A stretch of DNA of 64,000 bases from Verticillium longisporum. Lineage: Eukaryota > Ascomycota > Sordariomycetes > Glomerellales > Plectosphaerellaceae. Of this stretch, positions 1 through 11,505 are shown piece by piece. Each line of letters opens with the position of its first letter. Position 1 is the first letter of the stretch. A program made the translations under genes and the position numbers. The stretch lies in NCBI GenBank assembly GCA_019188255.1, contig JAETXT010000007.1, positions 2,976,001-3,040,000 on the forward strand, in the 5' to 3' direction. The notes beneath the pieces were generated by a model. That model was not told the origin of the DNA. It saw only the letters and a program-made list of their open reading frames with translations, and did not search any database.

Positions 1-842
1 CGAAATGCGGCGCCGCCGATTGCCACGCGTGAGGGTGCGTCGATCTAAGTGCAATGCTGCCGTGTTGTTTCGCGTGATTTAGCACTGCATATCACCTGTC
101 CGTTCCTGCGCTGACTTTTCCCGCAGATGGTTTGAGGGGGCAGTCGCCTCGGCGACGAGAAAGACGGTCGGCGTCAATTTCATCGTCCCCGGAAGCGATG
201 AGGTCTGCGGACGCAATGTCTATGGCTGCGTCCACATCTGCTACGAAATCCGTCACATGGGGTCCCTTGTCGCCTAAGTCATCTTTCACGCTGGAACGAC
301 ATCGACAAGTCCACGAGCAGCAACTCGAAGAGTCTACTACAGACAGTGTCGAGGAAGGGTTTGAGCCACCAGTACTCAGCGAGGCACAGCTGGCAGCTCT
401 TCGTCCAGTTCCTTTGCGACGACGCTCTTCAGATCCCACCCCAAACCGGCCTATAGCACGTCGCGGTCGCACCTCTGAGGTTGATCACGATGTTGAGGAC
501 TTGCCGGATAGGTTTGACGATCATGGACGACCATTAGATGGCAGGGGCCTGACCTCGCGGGGCCCCAGATACCAAAGCGGGAGCTTTGAGTACCGACCGC
601 GTAATGATGACCAAGGAAAGTGGAATGTCAACGGTTCATGGGCTGCGACAGGAACCGACAACGAGGTGGTGCATAGGCTCATGGGTGACGTGGAAGGTTT
701 GGTTTCGGGTCGCAAGAACTGGGGAGATGTTTTGCAGGACCTTGTCAAGGGCTTGCAGAGTGGTGGAGGGGATGACGTTTTGGATGACCGCCAGCGCAGG
801 AGCCGAAGGCACACAAAGAGAAGGGGACTGGACTATGACTAA
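1..842 (+). CDS. 3' end of an unrecognised protein gene (partial)
   Basis: The last coding exon appears to run from about 127 to a TAG stop at 840-842. It has no in-frame ATG at its head, but a strong 3' splice site precedes it: a CTGAC branch-like element near 112-116 and a pyrimidine run ending in CAG at 124-126. The gene therefore starts upstream of the window, and a donor is plausible near 28-35. The visible 238 or so residues are low in complexity, rich in Ser, Arg and Asp. The more ordered C-terminal part contains a block with GKWNVNGSW and a helix-like stretch ending near RKNWGDVLQDLVKGL, followed by a basic Arg/Lys tail. I do not recognise the family. The conserved-looking C-terminal block and the splice site support a real gene, but the function is unknown. 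Confidence 0.55.
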
Positions 843-1977
843 TGATTGGGTTTCCTGATATCGACTGATCGACGTATGGGTGTGTTAGATTTTCATGACT
901 GACGATGAATGAGGGAATTTTCTTTTTTTTTTCTTTTTTCGCGTTGTTCGCTACAGGTTTGAAGTTCGTCGGCATCTATGTTTCTTGTTTAAATGATGCA
1001 GTAACTCGAGTAGCACGTGAAATCGATCTACTACGCAAGGCATGCAAATTTTGTTTGCACGTTGTTGTTCCTTCGCAAGCTGGGCCGGATTGTTAAAGCA
1101 TCACATAGGCACGCCACTTCTCGCATTGCACACGGGGAAGACGTGTTCCACACGCCCGATAGCGAATGGATATATGCTGTGGAGACGAGGTTGGCTTCCC
1201 CTCGCGATGTTGTATTGCGAATGAACGCTCTGAGATCAAGCACCATCGGTCTTACTCTTCAAGCCAGAGATGCAGAGTGAGGCGACGGCTTCAAGAAAAA
1301 CGGATCTTCCTGCAGAGCCCACTATTTGTTGATATCCGGGCATCTTTACTGGACTACATGGCGGAGATGTGCATTCGATACGTACATCATACATTTGTAT
1401 TTAGTCCGGGCTGATTCATCGACAGCAGACGCTGAAGAGTGGATTCAGGTATATCGGAGGTCACAGGAAGCCAATTTCTACTGGATACCCAGCTCAGTAG
1501 GTACCTAAGATATGTAGCGCCTACGACAGTCCGCCCGACGTGCAGTACCTACCTGCCTGGTTACAGGTCACTGCCCTCTAGGCCTCCTCTTTGTCTGCCT
1601 CACCGCTCGCGAGAACACCGGGCCCGACGAGGAGAGGGTCCGTTTCGTTTTTAAAAACACATCGCCTCTGTGCTCTCTGCAACTCTCACTCAACCTGGCG
1701 CCCTTTCTTACCAGGCGCACATCAGGTCAACAACGCGACCTCTACCCCACTCAGAAATAAGAAACAGGCATTGTCTCTTGACAAGTATAGCGCGTTTCTT
1801 CTATGTCAACTCTGCCCGATAAATTGATTGTTGTGCGTTCTGAACTCCGCTAGCGGCCTAACCCAACGACCAAACAGGCAGCTGCCAGCTTTTCCCTGCC
1901 TTCCCCCAACGACCTCCATTACCCAACACCCCTCAACAGCTATCATCGCAGCTCTCACCTACCACTTCGCACCCATC
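843..1977. other. intergenic region and helicase 5' leader
   Basis: No coding region is supported here; short open frames overlap on several frames with no recognisable content. A T-rich tract lies near 918-938 just after the preceding gene. A TAGGTACCTA-like palindrome sits at about 1497-1509. The last 100 bases before the helicase ATG are pyrimidine-rich, as is usual for fungal 5' leaders. Confidence 0.6.
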
Positions 1978-4900
1978 ATGGCTGAAGAGGACGAGCGTGA
2001 CACCTCGTCAGGTGAAGAGTACACTGATTCGAGCGATGAAGAGACCGCGTCCACCAGTTCTGGCGAGCACACGGACCCCGAGACCTTGCGCCTCTGGTAC
2101 ACAAATCTCCTTCCTCGAACAGTCGACATTGTCGGCGATTTCGCCGGCAGGGAGCTCTTCGTCATTCATGGCGAGGGCCTGCTGAGGCACTGCATCACCG
2201 AAGCCAAAGTTGACTTCCAAGATGGTATGCAGCTCCTTCACGCCGTCTACGCTGTAGAGAAATTCCTCGACGAGCTGAGGCAGAGAGGTTGCAACTTCGA
2301 CATCCTCTTCTTCAACGCCCATGCGAATGCGGTACTTCCCGAGTCAGTCGCGGCTGAGAACGCCTCAATAGCGACGGCCAAGTTCGCACTGGCGAGAACT
2401 GTTCTGATCGAGCACCTGAAACGGCATGCGAGGAACGGAGGGAACGTCTCTGATCGTCGAACCAACGTCACAGTCTTTGACGACTTTGACTCTGAGGACT
2501 TCCGTCGCTACCGTGCTGAAAATGCTGTGCATTTCTTTCTCTGTAACGAGGGCACGTCCTATGGCGAGAACGACGAGAGTGTAGGTGCCGGAAGGACCGT
2601 CGTTCTGAGGCATTTCATCTACAGGCTCGTATCCGAGGGGTATCATGTGGCCGTCATCAATGACGTCCAGTTTATGAGCTCCAAGGTATGTTGGAACTGA
2701 TACCAAGTCACAATCATGAGCTCGCACTGACTCGGATAAGATTTTCACAACCCTCATCTCGGGATCAAACACAAGGCTTGCTGATCTCGACCTACCCGAG
2801 GGCGTCTCTCGATCCGCTGAAAATGCGGCCTTGACCTCTCTGATCGACCAGATCAAAACGCCTCTCGTCGAGCAGAACATCGCTGGCGAGTCTGCAGATA
2901 GACTCACCGTGCGCGAGCTAGTAGTTATTGCTGCCCTCAAACAGATCTTGCAGTCTGGCAACTATGGATCCGAGGCCGCCGCGCTCCTACTCCACACCGC
3001 TTTACTCGGTGCGTCCAGTCTGTCCGAAAGGCTTTGCGGCAACGCCTCAAAGGCACTGGCCGGAACACAAGCATCTTTCTTGGACAACTTCTTCAGGACA
3101 GCTCGCGATATCATCAAGGGTCTGTCTCAAGATGCATCGCTCGACAACCTAACCTGGGATATTTACGATCTAGTTGATGGTAATATCTTGGCTTCACTTC
3201 TACAGGACGAGGACGCTTGTGACTCTCTTTCTGTGAGAGTCTTAACCCGTGCGAATCTTCTGAGGAAAGCCCTTGCCGAGGCTACCGATGAGTCCAAGGT
3301 TTCCTCCATTCCCCAATATGACGAAGACGAGGATGACGAAGAGCGGGCAGAGGAGTCGGCAACTCAGGACCGCGACACATCTGTCCTTCCTTTCTCTCAT
3401 CCCGTCTTTGACAAACACCTCGACTCCGTCCAGGTCCGACCTGATGCACGATCCTCCAAGTCGACGACGGCAGCCAGCATCTTCGAAGAGCTGAGCAACT
3501 GGAACAAAGACAAAAAGCCTGTCGATCCTCGCAAGCCTCCCCCGAAGCTTGGTTTCTGGGCAAAAAAGCGTCATCAGAAGCTTATGGCGGACATTGTCAC
3601 ATATTCCGCCTCACTCACCAACGCAACCGGTAGAATCATCGACCCTGAAGTTGTCGTCTCCGGTACCGGCAACCAAGCAAAGGTTGCTAAGCAAGTTGAG
3701 AAGGCGAAGAAAGTCGGCGGGGGTAAGGCGAAAGCGCTTGCAGCGGCGAAGGCCCTACAGGCGTCGAAGCATGAGAAGAAGGGAAACACGGCCATCGAAC
3801 ACTGGAAATCAACCATTGCCGAGCTAGACGAGGAGAAGAATCTCGTCAGGCGGTATGGTAAGACGTTGAGGTATATCCACAATCGACCCTCGGAGGCGTT
3901 GGCTGTTGTTGGCCCCGAGGGTTACCTTTACATGTGCAATGTGCTTGTTCTCATGTGGAAGAAGCGATGCGAGACCACCAAGAGAAAACTCAAGGGTATG
4001 CACCGAACCTATTCGTACGAAGTGGACCAAACTGACAGTGTTGCAGGAATTGACATTGTGGCTCTCCTCTGGGACAGACTGCTCTATATCGCGCGGTCTC
4101 CCAACGCAACCCCTGAGGTTCTCAAAGCCGTTGATCTGATCAAGACCTGCGTGAACCTTCCGATCCCCGAATTGGTGAAGAACGAGCCAGCCTCGCGCGA
4201 TCTGAGCATTCAACTTTCTATCATGGCGTCCAACTAGGACCTCGCCATACCTCTCAATCTGACCGAGTTTCAGCTTGAGCACTCAGGACCTTACATGGAA
4301 CGCAATTTCGACTCGAAGCCCGATGACAGAGTGACATTCGATCCCGATGCCTGGCAGAGAAAGGTTCTCGATACTATCGATGCCAATAATAGTCTGATGG
4401 TAGTCGCGCCCACTTCTGCCGGTAAGACTTTCATCTCATTCTACGCGATGAAGAAGATCCTCCAGGCCAATGACGACGATGTCCTTGTCTATGTCGCCCC
4501 CACCAAGGCATTGGTCAACCAGATCGCGGCTGAAGTCGCTGCGAGGTATTCAAAGTCATACACCAGAGAAGGCAAGTCTGTATGGGCTATTCACACTCGC
4601 GACTACCGAGTGAACAATCCGACCGGCTGCCAAGTCCTCGTTACAGTACCTCATGTACTGCAGACCATGTTGCTCGCCCCAAGTAATTCCGACCGTCCCA
4701 GCGCCTGGGCGCGTCGCGTCAAGAGGATCATCTTTGACGAAGTACACTGTATCGGCCAAGCCGAAGACGGTATTGTCTGGGAACAACTCCTGCTACTTGC
4801 GCCTTGCCCCATCATCGCGTTGTCTGCCACGGTTGGCAACGCAGGCGAGTTCCACGACTGGCTCGCTGCGTCGCAGGCGCAAAAGGGCTACAAAATGGAA

Positions 4901-7553
4901 CTGGTCGTCCACAATGCTCGTTACTCCGACTTGAGAAAGTTCGTTTACTGTCCGCCGAAGCAGCTCAAGATGGATGTCTTGGCGAAGCAGGATCAGTTGC
5001 CAATTCCAGGTATCGACCAAGGGGAGGAGAGGAACCCACGCTTCTTCTTCACCCACCCTATTGCTGCGTTGCTCGACATCAACCGTGGCAGCTTGGACGA
5101 TGTCAGCCTGGAGCCTCGCGATTGCTGGACTCTGTGGAGGTGTATGGTAAAGCACCAGACTACCGACTTCCCGGTCGCGAAGTCTCTGGACCCTGGCAGC
5201 ACGTTGCCAGAAATCATCAGCAAGGCTGATATCCTCAGTTGGGAGGCTGGACTGAAGGATGTCCTCCAGAAATGGATGGTAGTCCCTGAATCGCCATTCA
5301 GTGCAGTAAGAACCGAGCTCTTGGGATCTGCCTTTGTCGAACTACAAAAGGATTTCGTCTCCCAGGAAAAACGTCTCAAAGAACGTACGACAATCATCCC
5401 GCTGTTGTATGATCTTAACGAAAACGACAGTCTGCCCGCCATAGCATTCAATTACGACCGCGCACAATGCGAGGAAGCTCTCAAGACTGTCCTGGGACAC
5501 CTCTCTACTAAGGAGACGGCTTGGAAGGAGTCGAGCAAAGAGTGGAAGCAGAAGCTGGCGGACTATGAGGAGTGGAAGAAAGCCGGGCTCAAGGCAGCAA
5601 AGGCCAAGCCCAAGAAGGACAGACCTGCAGCTGGCAACAAGGACGACAGGCAGGGCGGCTCCCGCGACGACAACAAGAACTCAAAGATGCAGACAGCCCA
5701 GGCCAACGCTAGCATTGAGGTCAGCCCTTGGGAGAGTTTCGATCCCGAGGACCCTCTTGAGCAGTTTAGCTTCGGCGATCGCACGAGACTTTCGCGAACC
5801 GAGTTTGCTGAGATGACAGATGACCTGAGCAGCGACAAAGTCGACCAATGGCTGGTCCAGTCTCTGAAGAGAGGTCTCGGCGTGCATCATGCTGGTATGA
5901 ATCGGAGGTACCGTCAAGTGTAAGTTCATCTCCTCCCCTTGAGCCAAATGCCCTTGGGAAATGATTTTGCTGACTAGGGACAAGGGTCGAAATTTTGTTC
6001 CGCAAGGGCTACCTGGGAGTCGTCATGGCCACTGGCACCCTCGCGCTCGGTGTCAACATGCCTTGCAAGACTGTCATCTTCAACGGCGACTCCGTTGACC
6101 TGACAGCGCTGAACTATCGTCAGGCTGCCGGTCGTGCCGGTCGAAGAGGCTTTGACTTGCTCGGCAATGTCGTCTTTGCCGACATTGCTCCCAACCGCGC
6201 CTTCGAAATCATGTCACTTCGACTACCTGATCTTCGCGGTCACTTCCCTGTCTCTACGACTCTTATCCTTCGTCTCTTTGGTCTCCTGAGTGGAACCAAG
6301 AATTCCGACTTCGCTACTGCTGCCGTCAACTCACTGCTTTCGCAGTCACGCCTGTACCTCGGTGGCCCCGAGGGCGGGTTGGCCATCAAGCATCACATGC
6401 GTTTCTCGATCGAGTACCTGCGTCGACAACACCTGCTCTCAGAGAAGGGCGCTCCCATCAACTATTCAAGTCTTGTGAGCCATCTTTACTTCACCGAGAA
6501 TGCTGCATTTGGATTCCATGCTCTGCTTAAAGGAGGGTACTTCCACCGCATCTGTGGCCGCATCAACGAGAACCCCGCTGCCGTGCTCAACCAGCTTGTA
6601 CTCGTCATGTCACACCTGTTTGGCCGCCAAGTTATCAGGACCAATGACCGAGAGTACATGGAAGTCATCGTACGCAACTCGCAGTCCCTGATTTTCCTCC
6701 CACGTCTGCCCAAGGCGGCTGAGCGCATTCTAGTGTCGCACAACCGCGACACACTCAACCTGTTCAAGGGTTACGTCACATCCTACGCCTCGCAGCACCT
6801 GTCAGACTCCCTGACAATGTTCTTCCCTTTACTAAGACCACCGTCGGCGCCCACGAGCCTACCAAAGCACAGGTTCCCTTCGGCCGTACACCCAGCCCCT
6901 CGATTCGTTCCACTTTTGCCGCGCTCTCTGGTCATACAGATGAGAGTCTCAGCTCGGTACACGATCTGTGTTCCACAGTCCGTGCAGGCGTCTTCCTCGA
7001 GGGGGCGACAATCCCACATGTTCCTGTGTATCCGATCGATTCGGATGAGCGCCTCAACGCGTACATCTATGACTTCTTCAAGCACGGCGACCTCGTCGCG
7101 CTGACCCGCGACAATCGCATCAAGGGCGGCGATGTTTGGTTCTTCCTCAAGGACTTCTCTGTCGTCCTTGCAACCATCGTGACGAGCCTGACGAACTACA
7201 TGCGCGCCGATGCTGACGCCGAGGAACTTGGCGAGCTGGACGAGGGCGTTGGGGAGGACGAGGTCAACTTCATGCCATCGCAGCAGACGCAGCGCCCTGC
7301 CAAGGCCTCTGCCGCGGCGGCTGCCGCGGCGCCTGTCACACAGACTCTGCCTGTTCGCAAGAAGAAGAAGGTCGCCGATAACTGGGATGATGACGACGAC
7401 GAAGAGGCTGCGCAGGCGTCGGGCTCGTCAGGCGACGAAGAGACTGATAGCGATGGCGACATGGAGGACGAAGAAAACCTGCCCAACGTGCTCAAGGCAT
7501 TCACCCAGCTCAAGGAGGAGTTTGATGACAAGTTCTTCAAGATCGGAGCTTAA
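1978..7553 (+). CDS. DDX60-like Ski2-family DExH RNA helicase (interrupted in this sequence)
   Basis: Predicted exons are 1978-2685, 2741-3995, 4047-5919 and 5985-7553, about 1,800 residues. ATP-dependent RNA helicases of the DDX60/Ski2 group act on RNA; vertebrate DDX60 is linked to antiviral RNA sensing, but the fungal role is not established. Seen: an acidic Ser/Asp/Glu N-terminus, then a long N-terminal region, Walker A (APTSAGKT, residue ~775), DEVH box (~884), SAT motif, helicase C-terminal domain with a QAAGRAGRRG motif VI (~1321), and an acidic Ala-rich C-terminus. The 51-nt intron 3996-4046 is a multiple of three without stops, so it is easy to miss. Two breaks occur. An in-frame TAG lies at 4235-4237, which could be hidden by a weak 63-nt intron 4175-4237 (GTGAAG...CTAG). 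A one-base loss near 6810-6828 moves the frame before the segment LPFTKTTVG. The family call is secure; whether the gene is intact is not. Confidence 0.85.
4175..4237 (+). other. possible weak 63-nt intron covering an in-frame TAG
   Basis: The helicase frame is open on both sides of the TAG at 4235-4237 and stays in the same phase. Starting at GTGAAG (4175) and ending at CTAG (4237), a 63-nt intron would remove the stop and keep the frame. The donor is weak and the branch point (CTGAG near 4202) is only approximate. Without the intron the TAG truncates the protein before the helicase domains. Confidence 0.35.
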
Positions 7554-7928
7554 GACTATTTGGGCAGTCTCTGCCTTGCGTGCTAGTTTGCGCAACGCGA
7601 ACTTGAGATCTGGGCTATCTCAAAAGAATAGAATTTCGGTGACTGATACTTTCGTCCGCTGTTGATCTGTACTTTGCGCATGACACCTCAAACAGTGCTA
7701 TTCGGCCGGCCGCCTGGGCGTCGAAGGTATCGCATTTCATGTGTTCACTTCTCAACTCCATACATCAAGCAATAATGGATCATCAGCTCGTCTGTCGTCA
7801 TTAAATCGTGGCCTAGGCGTACTAAAGTGAAACTAAGGCAATTTTGTGCAAGAGTTTGTATATACGTCAGTTGGCAAAGTTGGCATAATCGTCAAACACC
7901 CCACCAGGATTGAATTTGAGCACGTTTG
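7554..7928. other. convergent 3' intergenic region
   Basis: This 375-bp gap lies between the ends of two convergent genes, the helicase on the plus strand and SUB1 on the minus strand. It holds presumably 3' untranslated sequence; I see no gene or repeat in it. Confidence 0.6.
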
Positions 7929-8506
7929 TCAATCATCCTCCTCGTCGCTCGTAGCCTCGAAATTGTCCTTCTTTTGCTTCGGTGGCGCTGTGACCCTGGG
8001 CTTCTTAGGGGCGTCTTCGCGCGTAGACGCGCCGCCCGCATCCTCGGAGTCCTCGACATCGTGACCCATGTCGCGAAGCTTGGCACTGATGGCGGGCGCT
8101 GCCTTGAGGAGGGCCTCGAATTGGGGCAGCGAGAGAGAAATGCCCTGGATGACATGTCAGCAAGGGGGCTGTTCAGGGGGATTGGGTTCAAAGGCGGCAC
8201 CGAGAAGAGGGGATGGAAAGGGAGGCGGGGTGGGCTTACCTTCTTCCCTGGCAGCATATCATCGTCCTTCTGGTAGTATTCGCGGATATTGATCATGGTC
8301 ATGTCCTTGAACTTGGAGATGCCGATGCGACGCTTGGAAGAAAGCTCCCAGTACGGGTTGCCGTCTTTGTCTTTGCCGGCGCTGGCCGAGGTGGCGCTGG
8401 CCGTGGTCTTGGTCTTCTTGATAGGCTTGGTGAGAATGGGACCGTCTTCGTCACTGTCGTCGATGCGCGATACGCTGCGCTTGGTGCCCTTTGCGCCTGC
8501 CATCAT
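7929..8506 (-). CDS. SUB1: RNA polymerase II coactivator SUB1/PC4
   Basis: The two exons on the minus strand are 8506-8240 and 8144-7929, giving 160 residues. The 95-nt intron has a GTAAGC donor, a GCTGAC branch element and a CAG acceptor. PC4/Sub1 is a nuclear single-stranded-DNA-binding coactivator that helps transcription initiation. The acidic/basic N-terminal region is followed by the PC4 core (residues ~50-115), with the typical WELSSKRRIGISKFK start and the INIREYY strand. Exon 2 continues with GISLSLPQFEAL and ends in an acidic tail. Two adjacent ATG codons (8506 and 8503) are possible starts. The length and the intron inside the core fit fungal homologues. It converges on the helicase gene. 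Confidence 0.9.
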
Positions 8507-9364
8507 GGATCGGGTATTGTTGATACTGGGATAGATGGCGCGTCGAGATTGGCGGTGTGCCGGTTCGCGATGTATCTCAAAGAAGGTGCTATGGAGGGAC
8601 TATTCGAGAAAAGCAGACGATTTCAATGAAATCGGTCGAATCGATTGTCTTGGTGCAAGAGTGTTACATCAGATTCTCCCTCTGGCTCATGACCGATGTG
8701 GGAATGGACAGGGCCTGCTGAGGTTTGGTGGAATTGAATAGTGTCAATCTGGGGTAAGAGGCACGCCGCCTCGCTAGGGGGAAGAGGTACCTGACGGTAT
8801 GTCCGTCGCGTTGAGTTGGGCAGTCGCGCTTGCCAAGCATGCCGTGGACGGCTCGACGCCTAGACACGTGACAGTACATATTGGTCCCTGCTGGTGCAGA
8901 CGGGGCAGCCGCGTCCAGCAGAAGACTATGCCTATAGGGGCGTTTCAGATCAGGGGTCCCCCTTTTGACAGGGCAGCCACGATGCGCCCAGACAGAAAGA
9001 AGCCTGAATGCATTCTGTCTGAGTCCATGCATTAGGAACCAGCCGCTCTGATCTGATTGACCTCCGAGCTATACTTGCGCTGCATGTCTGACGCAAGGGC
9101 CAGATAGAACGGTCGTCCATACCTGCCTTTACCAAGGTACCTTGAGGCACCCGACATGCGAGTCTGGCAGTGGAGGGAAACGAATGCGCTGGAATGAACA
9201 AGCGTGACTCGACGTGGCTGGCCTTACAGGGACTGGAGCTTCTGGCACGTACCAACACGCACCGGCAATCCCATTTTTAGAGCACGCCAAGAGGGAGCTA
9301 ATGAGGTGGGCTGCTAGATTGAGGAACCACCCGCCAAACCACCCCCAAATCTCGAATCTGCGTA
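8507..9364. other. intergenic region between SUB1 and transposon
   Basis: This stretch holds the SUB1 promoter side and the left flank of the transposon. No gene is supported. A short AAGGTACCTT palindrome lies at about 9134-9143, one of several related elements in the window. The TA dinucleotide at 9363-9364 is the left copy of the transposon target duplication. Confidence 0.6.
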
Positions 9365-9412
9365 ACGTGCATGATAAGCAAGTGGGCCAAACAAGCAAGT
9401 GGGCCACCTGAC
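9365..9412 (+). repeat. left terminal inverted repeat of the Fot1/Pogo element
   Basis: This 48-bp repeat is a perfect inverted copy of 11177-11224. Inside it, the 14-mer AAGCAAGTGGGCCA occurs twice in direct orientation, a layout like a double transposase-binding site. Confidence 0.95.
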
Positions 9413-9463
9413 GACGAAAACGCGACCTTCTTACGTTAACCATTAATTCCTCCACCAACAACG

Positions 9464-11117
9464 ATGTCTCCGCCCTCACAAGAACGTCAATTACAGCTTG
9501 CTCTTCAGGCTATTCAAAATGACCCAGATCTCAGTATACGCGCTGCGACAAATATCTTTGGTGTTCCCCGAATGACCTTGACGCGTCGACTACGCGGTAT
9601 TACTTCGCAACGCGACAGGATCCCCCTCAATCGAAATTTGACGGAGCTCGAGGAGTTAACGATTGTTCAATACATACTTGAGCTAAATTCCCGAGCATTT
9701 CCTCCCCGGCTTTGTGAGGTTGAAGATATGGCTAATCGACTGCTAGCCGACCGCGACGCGCCGAGTGTCGGGAAGCGCTGGGCCTCAAACTTCGTCAGGC
9801 GACAACCAGAGCTTAAGACGCGTTTCTTTCGCAGATATGACTATCAGAGAGCCCAATGCGAAGATCCCGAGGCAATTCGCGATTGGTTCGCGCTCGTAAA
9901 GAACACAATCGCCAAATACGGTATCGCGGAGCCTGATATCTATAACTTCGATGAGACTGGGTTTATGATGGGCGTTATCGGGTCCGGAATGGTCGTTACG
10001 AACGCCGAAAGACGTTCTAATACGAAAATGGTCCAACCAGGAGGTCGGGAATGGGTGACAGTGATCCAAGGCGTTGGCGCAGACGGGTGGTGTGTCCCGC
10101 CGTTCATCATTATGGCGGGCAAAAATCACCTCTCAAGCTGGTACGAAGACAGCCCTCTACCTCACGACTGGGTAATCGCTACGACAGACAAAGGCTGGAC
10201 AACAAATGAGAAAGGTCTAGAATGGATTCAGCATTTTGACAAGCATACCAAGCCCCGTCGGTCGGCCGGATATCGCCTCCTTATCCTAGATGGGCACCAA
10301 AGTCACCATTCCGTTGAGTTCGAGCTCTACTGCAAGGAAAACAACATCATTACGCTATGCATGCCTCCCCATTCATCTCACCTACTTCAACCTCTTGATG
10401 TTGGCTGTTTTGGCCCGCTAAAGCAGGCCTACGGTCGGCAAATTGAGAAGAAGATGAGGGCAGGTACAAGCCACATCACGAAGGAGGACTTCTTTCCCGC
10501 GTTTTTCGCAGCTTTCAAAGAAGCTATGACGGAAAGGAATATCAAGGGGGTTCAGAGGTGCTGGGCTTGTCCCAATGAGCCCCGAAATTGTGGTTTCAAA
10601 GCTGGATGTGAAGCTACGGACACCGACGCCCGTCGAGGGGGTCCCCGATACATCAGAACCTTGGGTCTCCCAAACGCCTCACAACCCGATTGAAGCTAGC
10701 TGTCAGTCAGAGTTTATTAAAGGTCGAATCGCCCGACACCAAGGAAGCTCTCCGACGTCGATTCTTAACGCTATAGACCACTTTACCAAGGGGACGCGTG
10801 GAATCATGCATCAACTCGCCCTATTGAAGTCGGAGAACCAGATCCTTCGAGACGAGAACGCGACACTCAGCAAGCGTCGGAGAGCTAAGAAAACACGTCT
10901 CAGGCAAGGAGGGAGTCTAACTCTAGGTGAGGGACAGGAGATACAAACCAATATCGAGGTTCAGGTCCAGATAAATGAGGAAACGCGTCAGAGAAGCAGT
11001 CGCCAACCAAGGGACGGGACGAAGAAACGGCGCTGCGGTGTCTGCGGCGAGCCTGGACATAATGCGCGAACTTGTCAGCTGGAGACGAGGGCTTCTGAAG
11101 AAGAGGATTTCAAGTAG
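9464..11117 (+). CDS. Fot1/Pogo-family transposase (one-base frameshift)
   Basis: The intended product is about 550 residues, normal for the family, which cuts and pastes DNA between TA sites. Seen in order: an N-terminal helix-turn-helix of the psq/CENP-B type (residues ~5-120, including IRAATNIFGVPRMTL), then the DDE_1 catalytic core with acidic residues in FDETGF, LILDGHQSH and LLQPLDVG. A C-terminal tail has a heptad-like region and a CCHC zinc knuckle of the form CGVCGEPGHNARTC. The frame breaks in a run of five G at 10546-10550: removing one G joins the core to the frame that continues through FRGAGLVP and ends at TAG 11115-11117. As written, the core frame runs past the shift to a stop near 10693. 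The shift may be a sequence error or may mean the copy cannot move itself. Confidence 0.9.
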
Positions 11118-11176
11118 TTTCAATTGATTTAAGGCGTTAGGGTTCACCGGGATGCTGCTGTCGTCGCATGGTCGTG

Positions 11177-11224
11177 GTCAGGTGGCCCACTTGCTTGTTT
11201 GGCCCACTTGCTTATCATGCACGT
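11177..11224 (-). repeat. right terminal inverted repeat of the Fot1/Pogo element
   Basis: Perfect inverted copy of the left 48-bp end, with the same internal duplicated 14-mer. It is followed directly by the TA duplication at 11225-11226. Confidence 0.95.
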
Positions 11225-11505
11225 TATTGCAAGCAACCATCCCCCCTTTTACTCCTGGCTCCCATCCGCCCTCCACGGTCAGACCTTTCAAGCTTTCTGG
11301 GGCGACCCTGGCACTCCGAAACACCAAAGATTCACTCCACAGTCTTCAACAAACTGTTCTCAACCCCAATTGCGCTCTCATCGACCCATCCCTCAACGTG
11401 TGCATCCGATTTCTGGCCCAAACTGGTGTCGCATTACTACTACTCGTCTGGGTATGGGGATGTAAGCCTCGCTGAGCACGCGACACTACCAACAACACCT
11501 TCGCC

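Larger units (their letters stand above)
9365..11224 (+). mobile_element. complete Fot1/Pogo-type DNA transposon (Tc1/mariner superfamily), 1,860 bp
   Basis: The element begins ACGTGCATGATAAGC and ends with the exact reverse complement. The 48-bp terminal inverted repeats match at every position. It is bounded by TA at 9363-9364 and 11225-11226, the TA target-site duplication expected of Tc1/mariner elements. One transposase gene occupies most of the interior. Size, gene content and ends all fit Fot1/Pogo elements of filamentous fungi. The identity of the two ends suggests a recent insertion, about 280 bp before the first ATG of the downstream PX-domain gene's leader. Confidence 0.95.

Noticed and set aside
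6801..6836. 36-nt intron to explain the helicase frame change
   Set aside because: Too short for a fungal intron and a multiple of three, so it would not change the frame.
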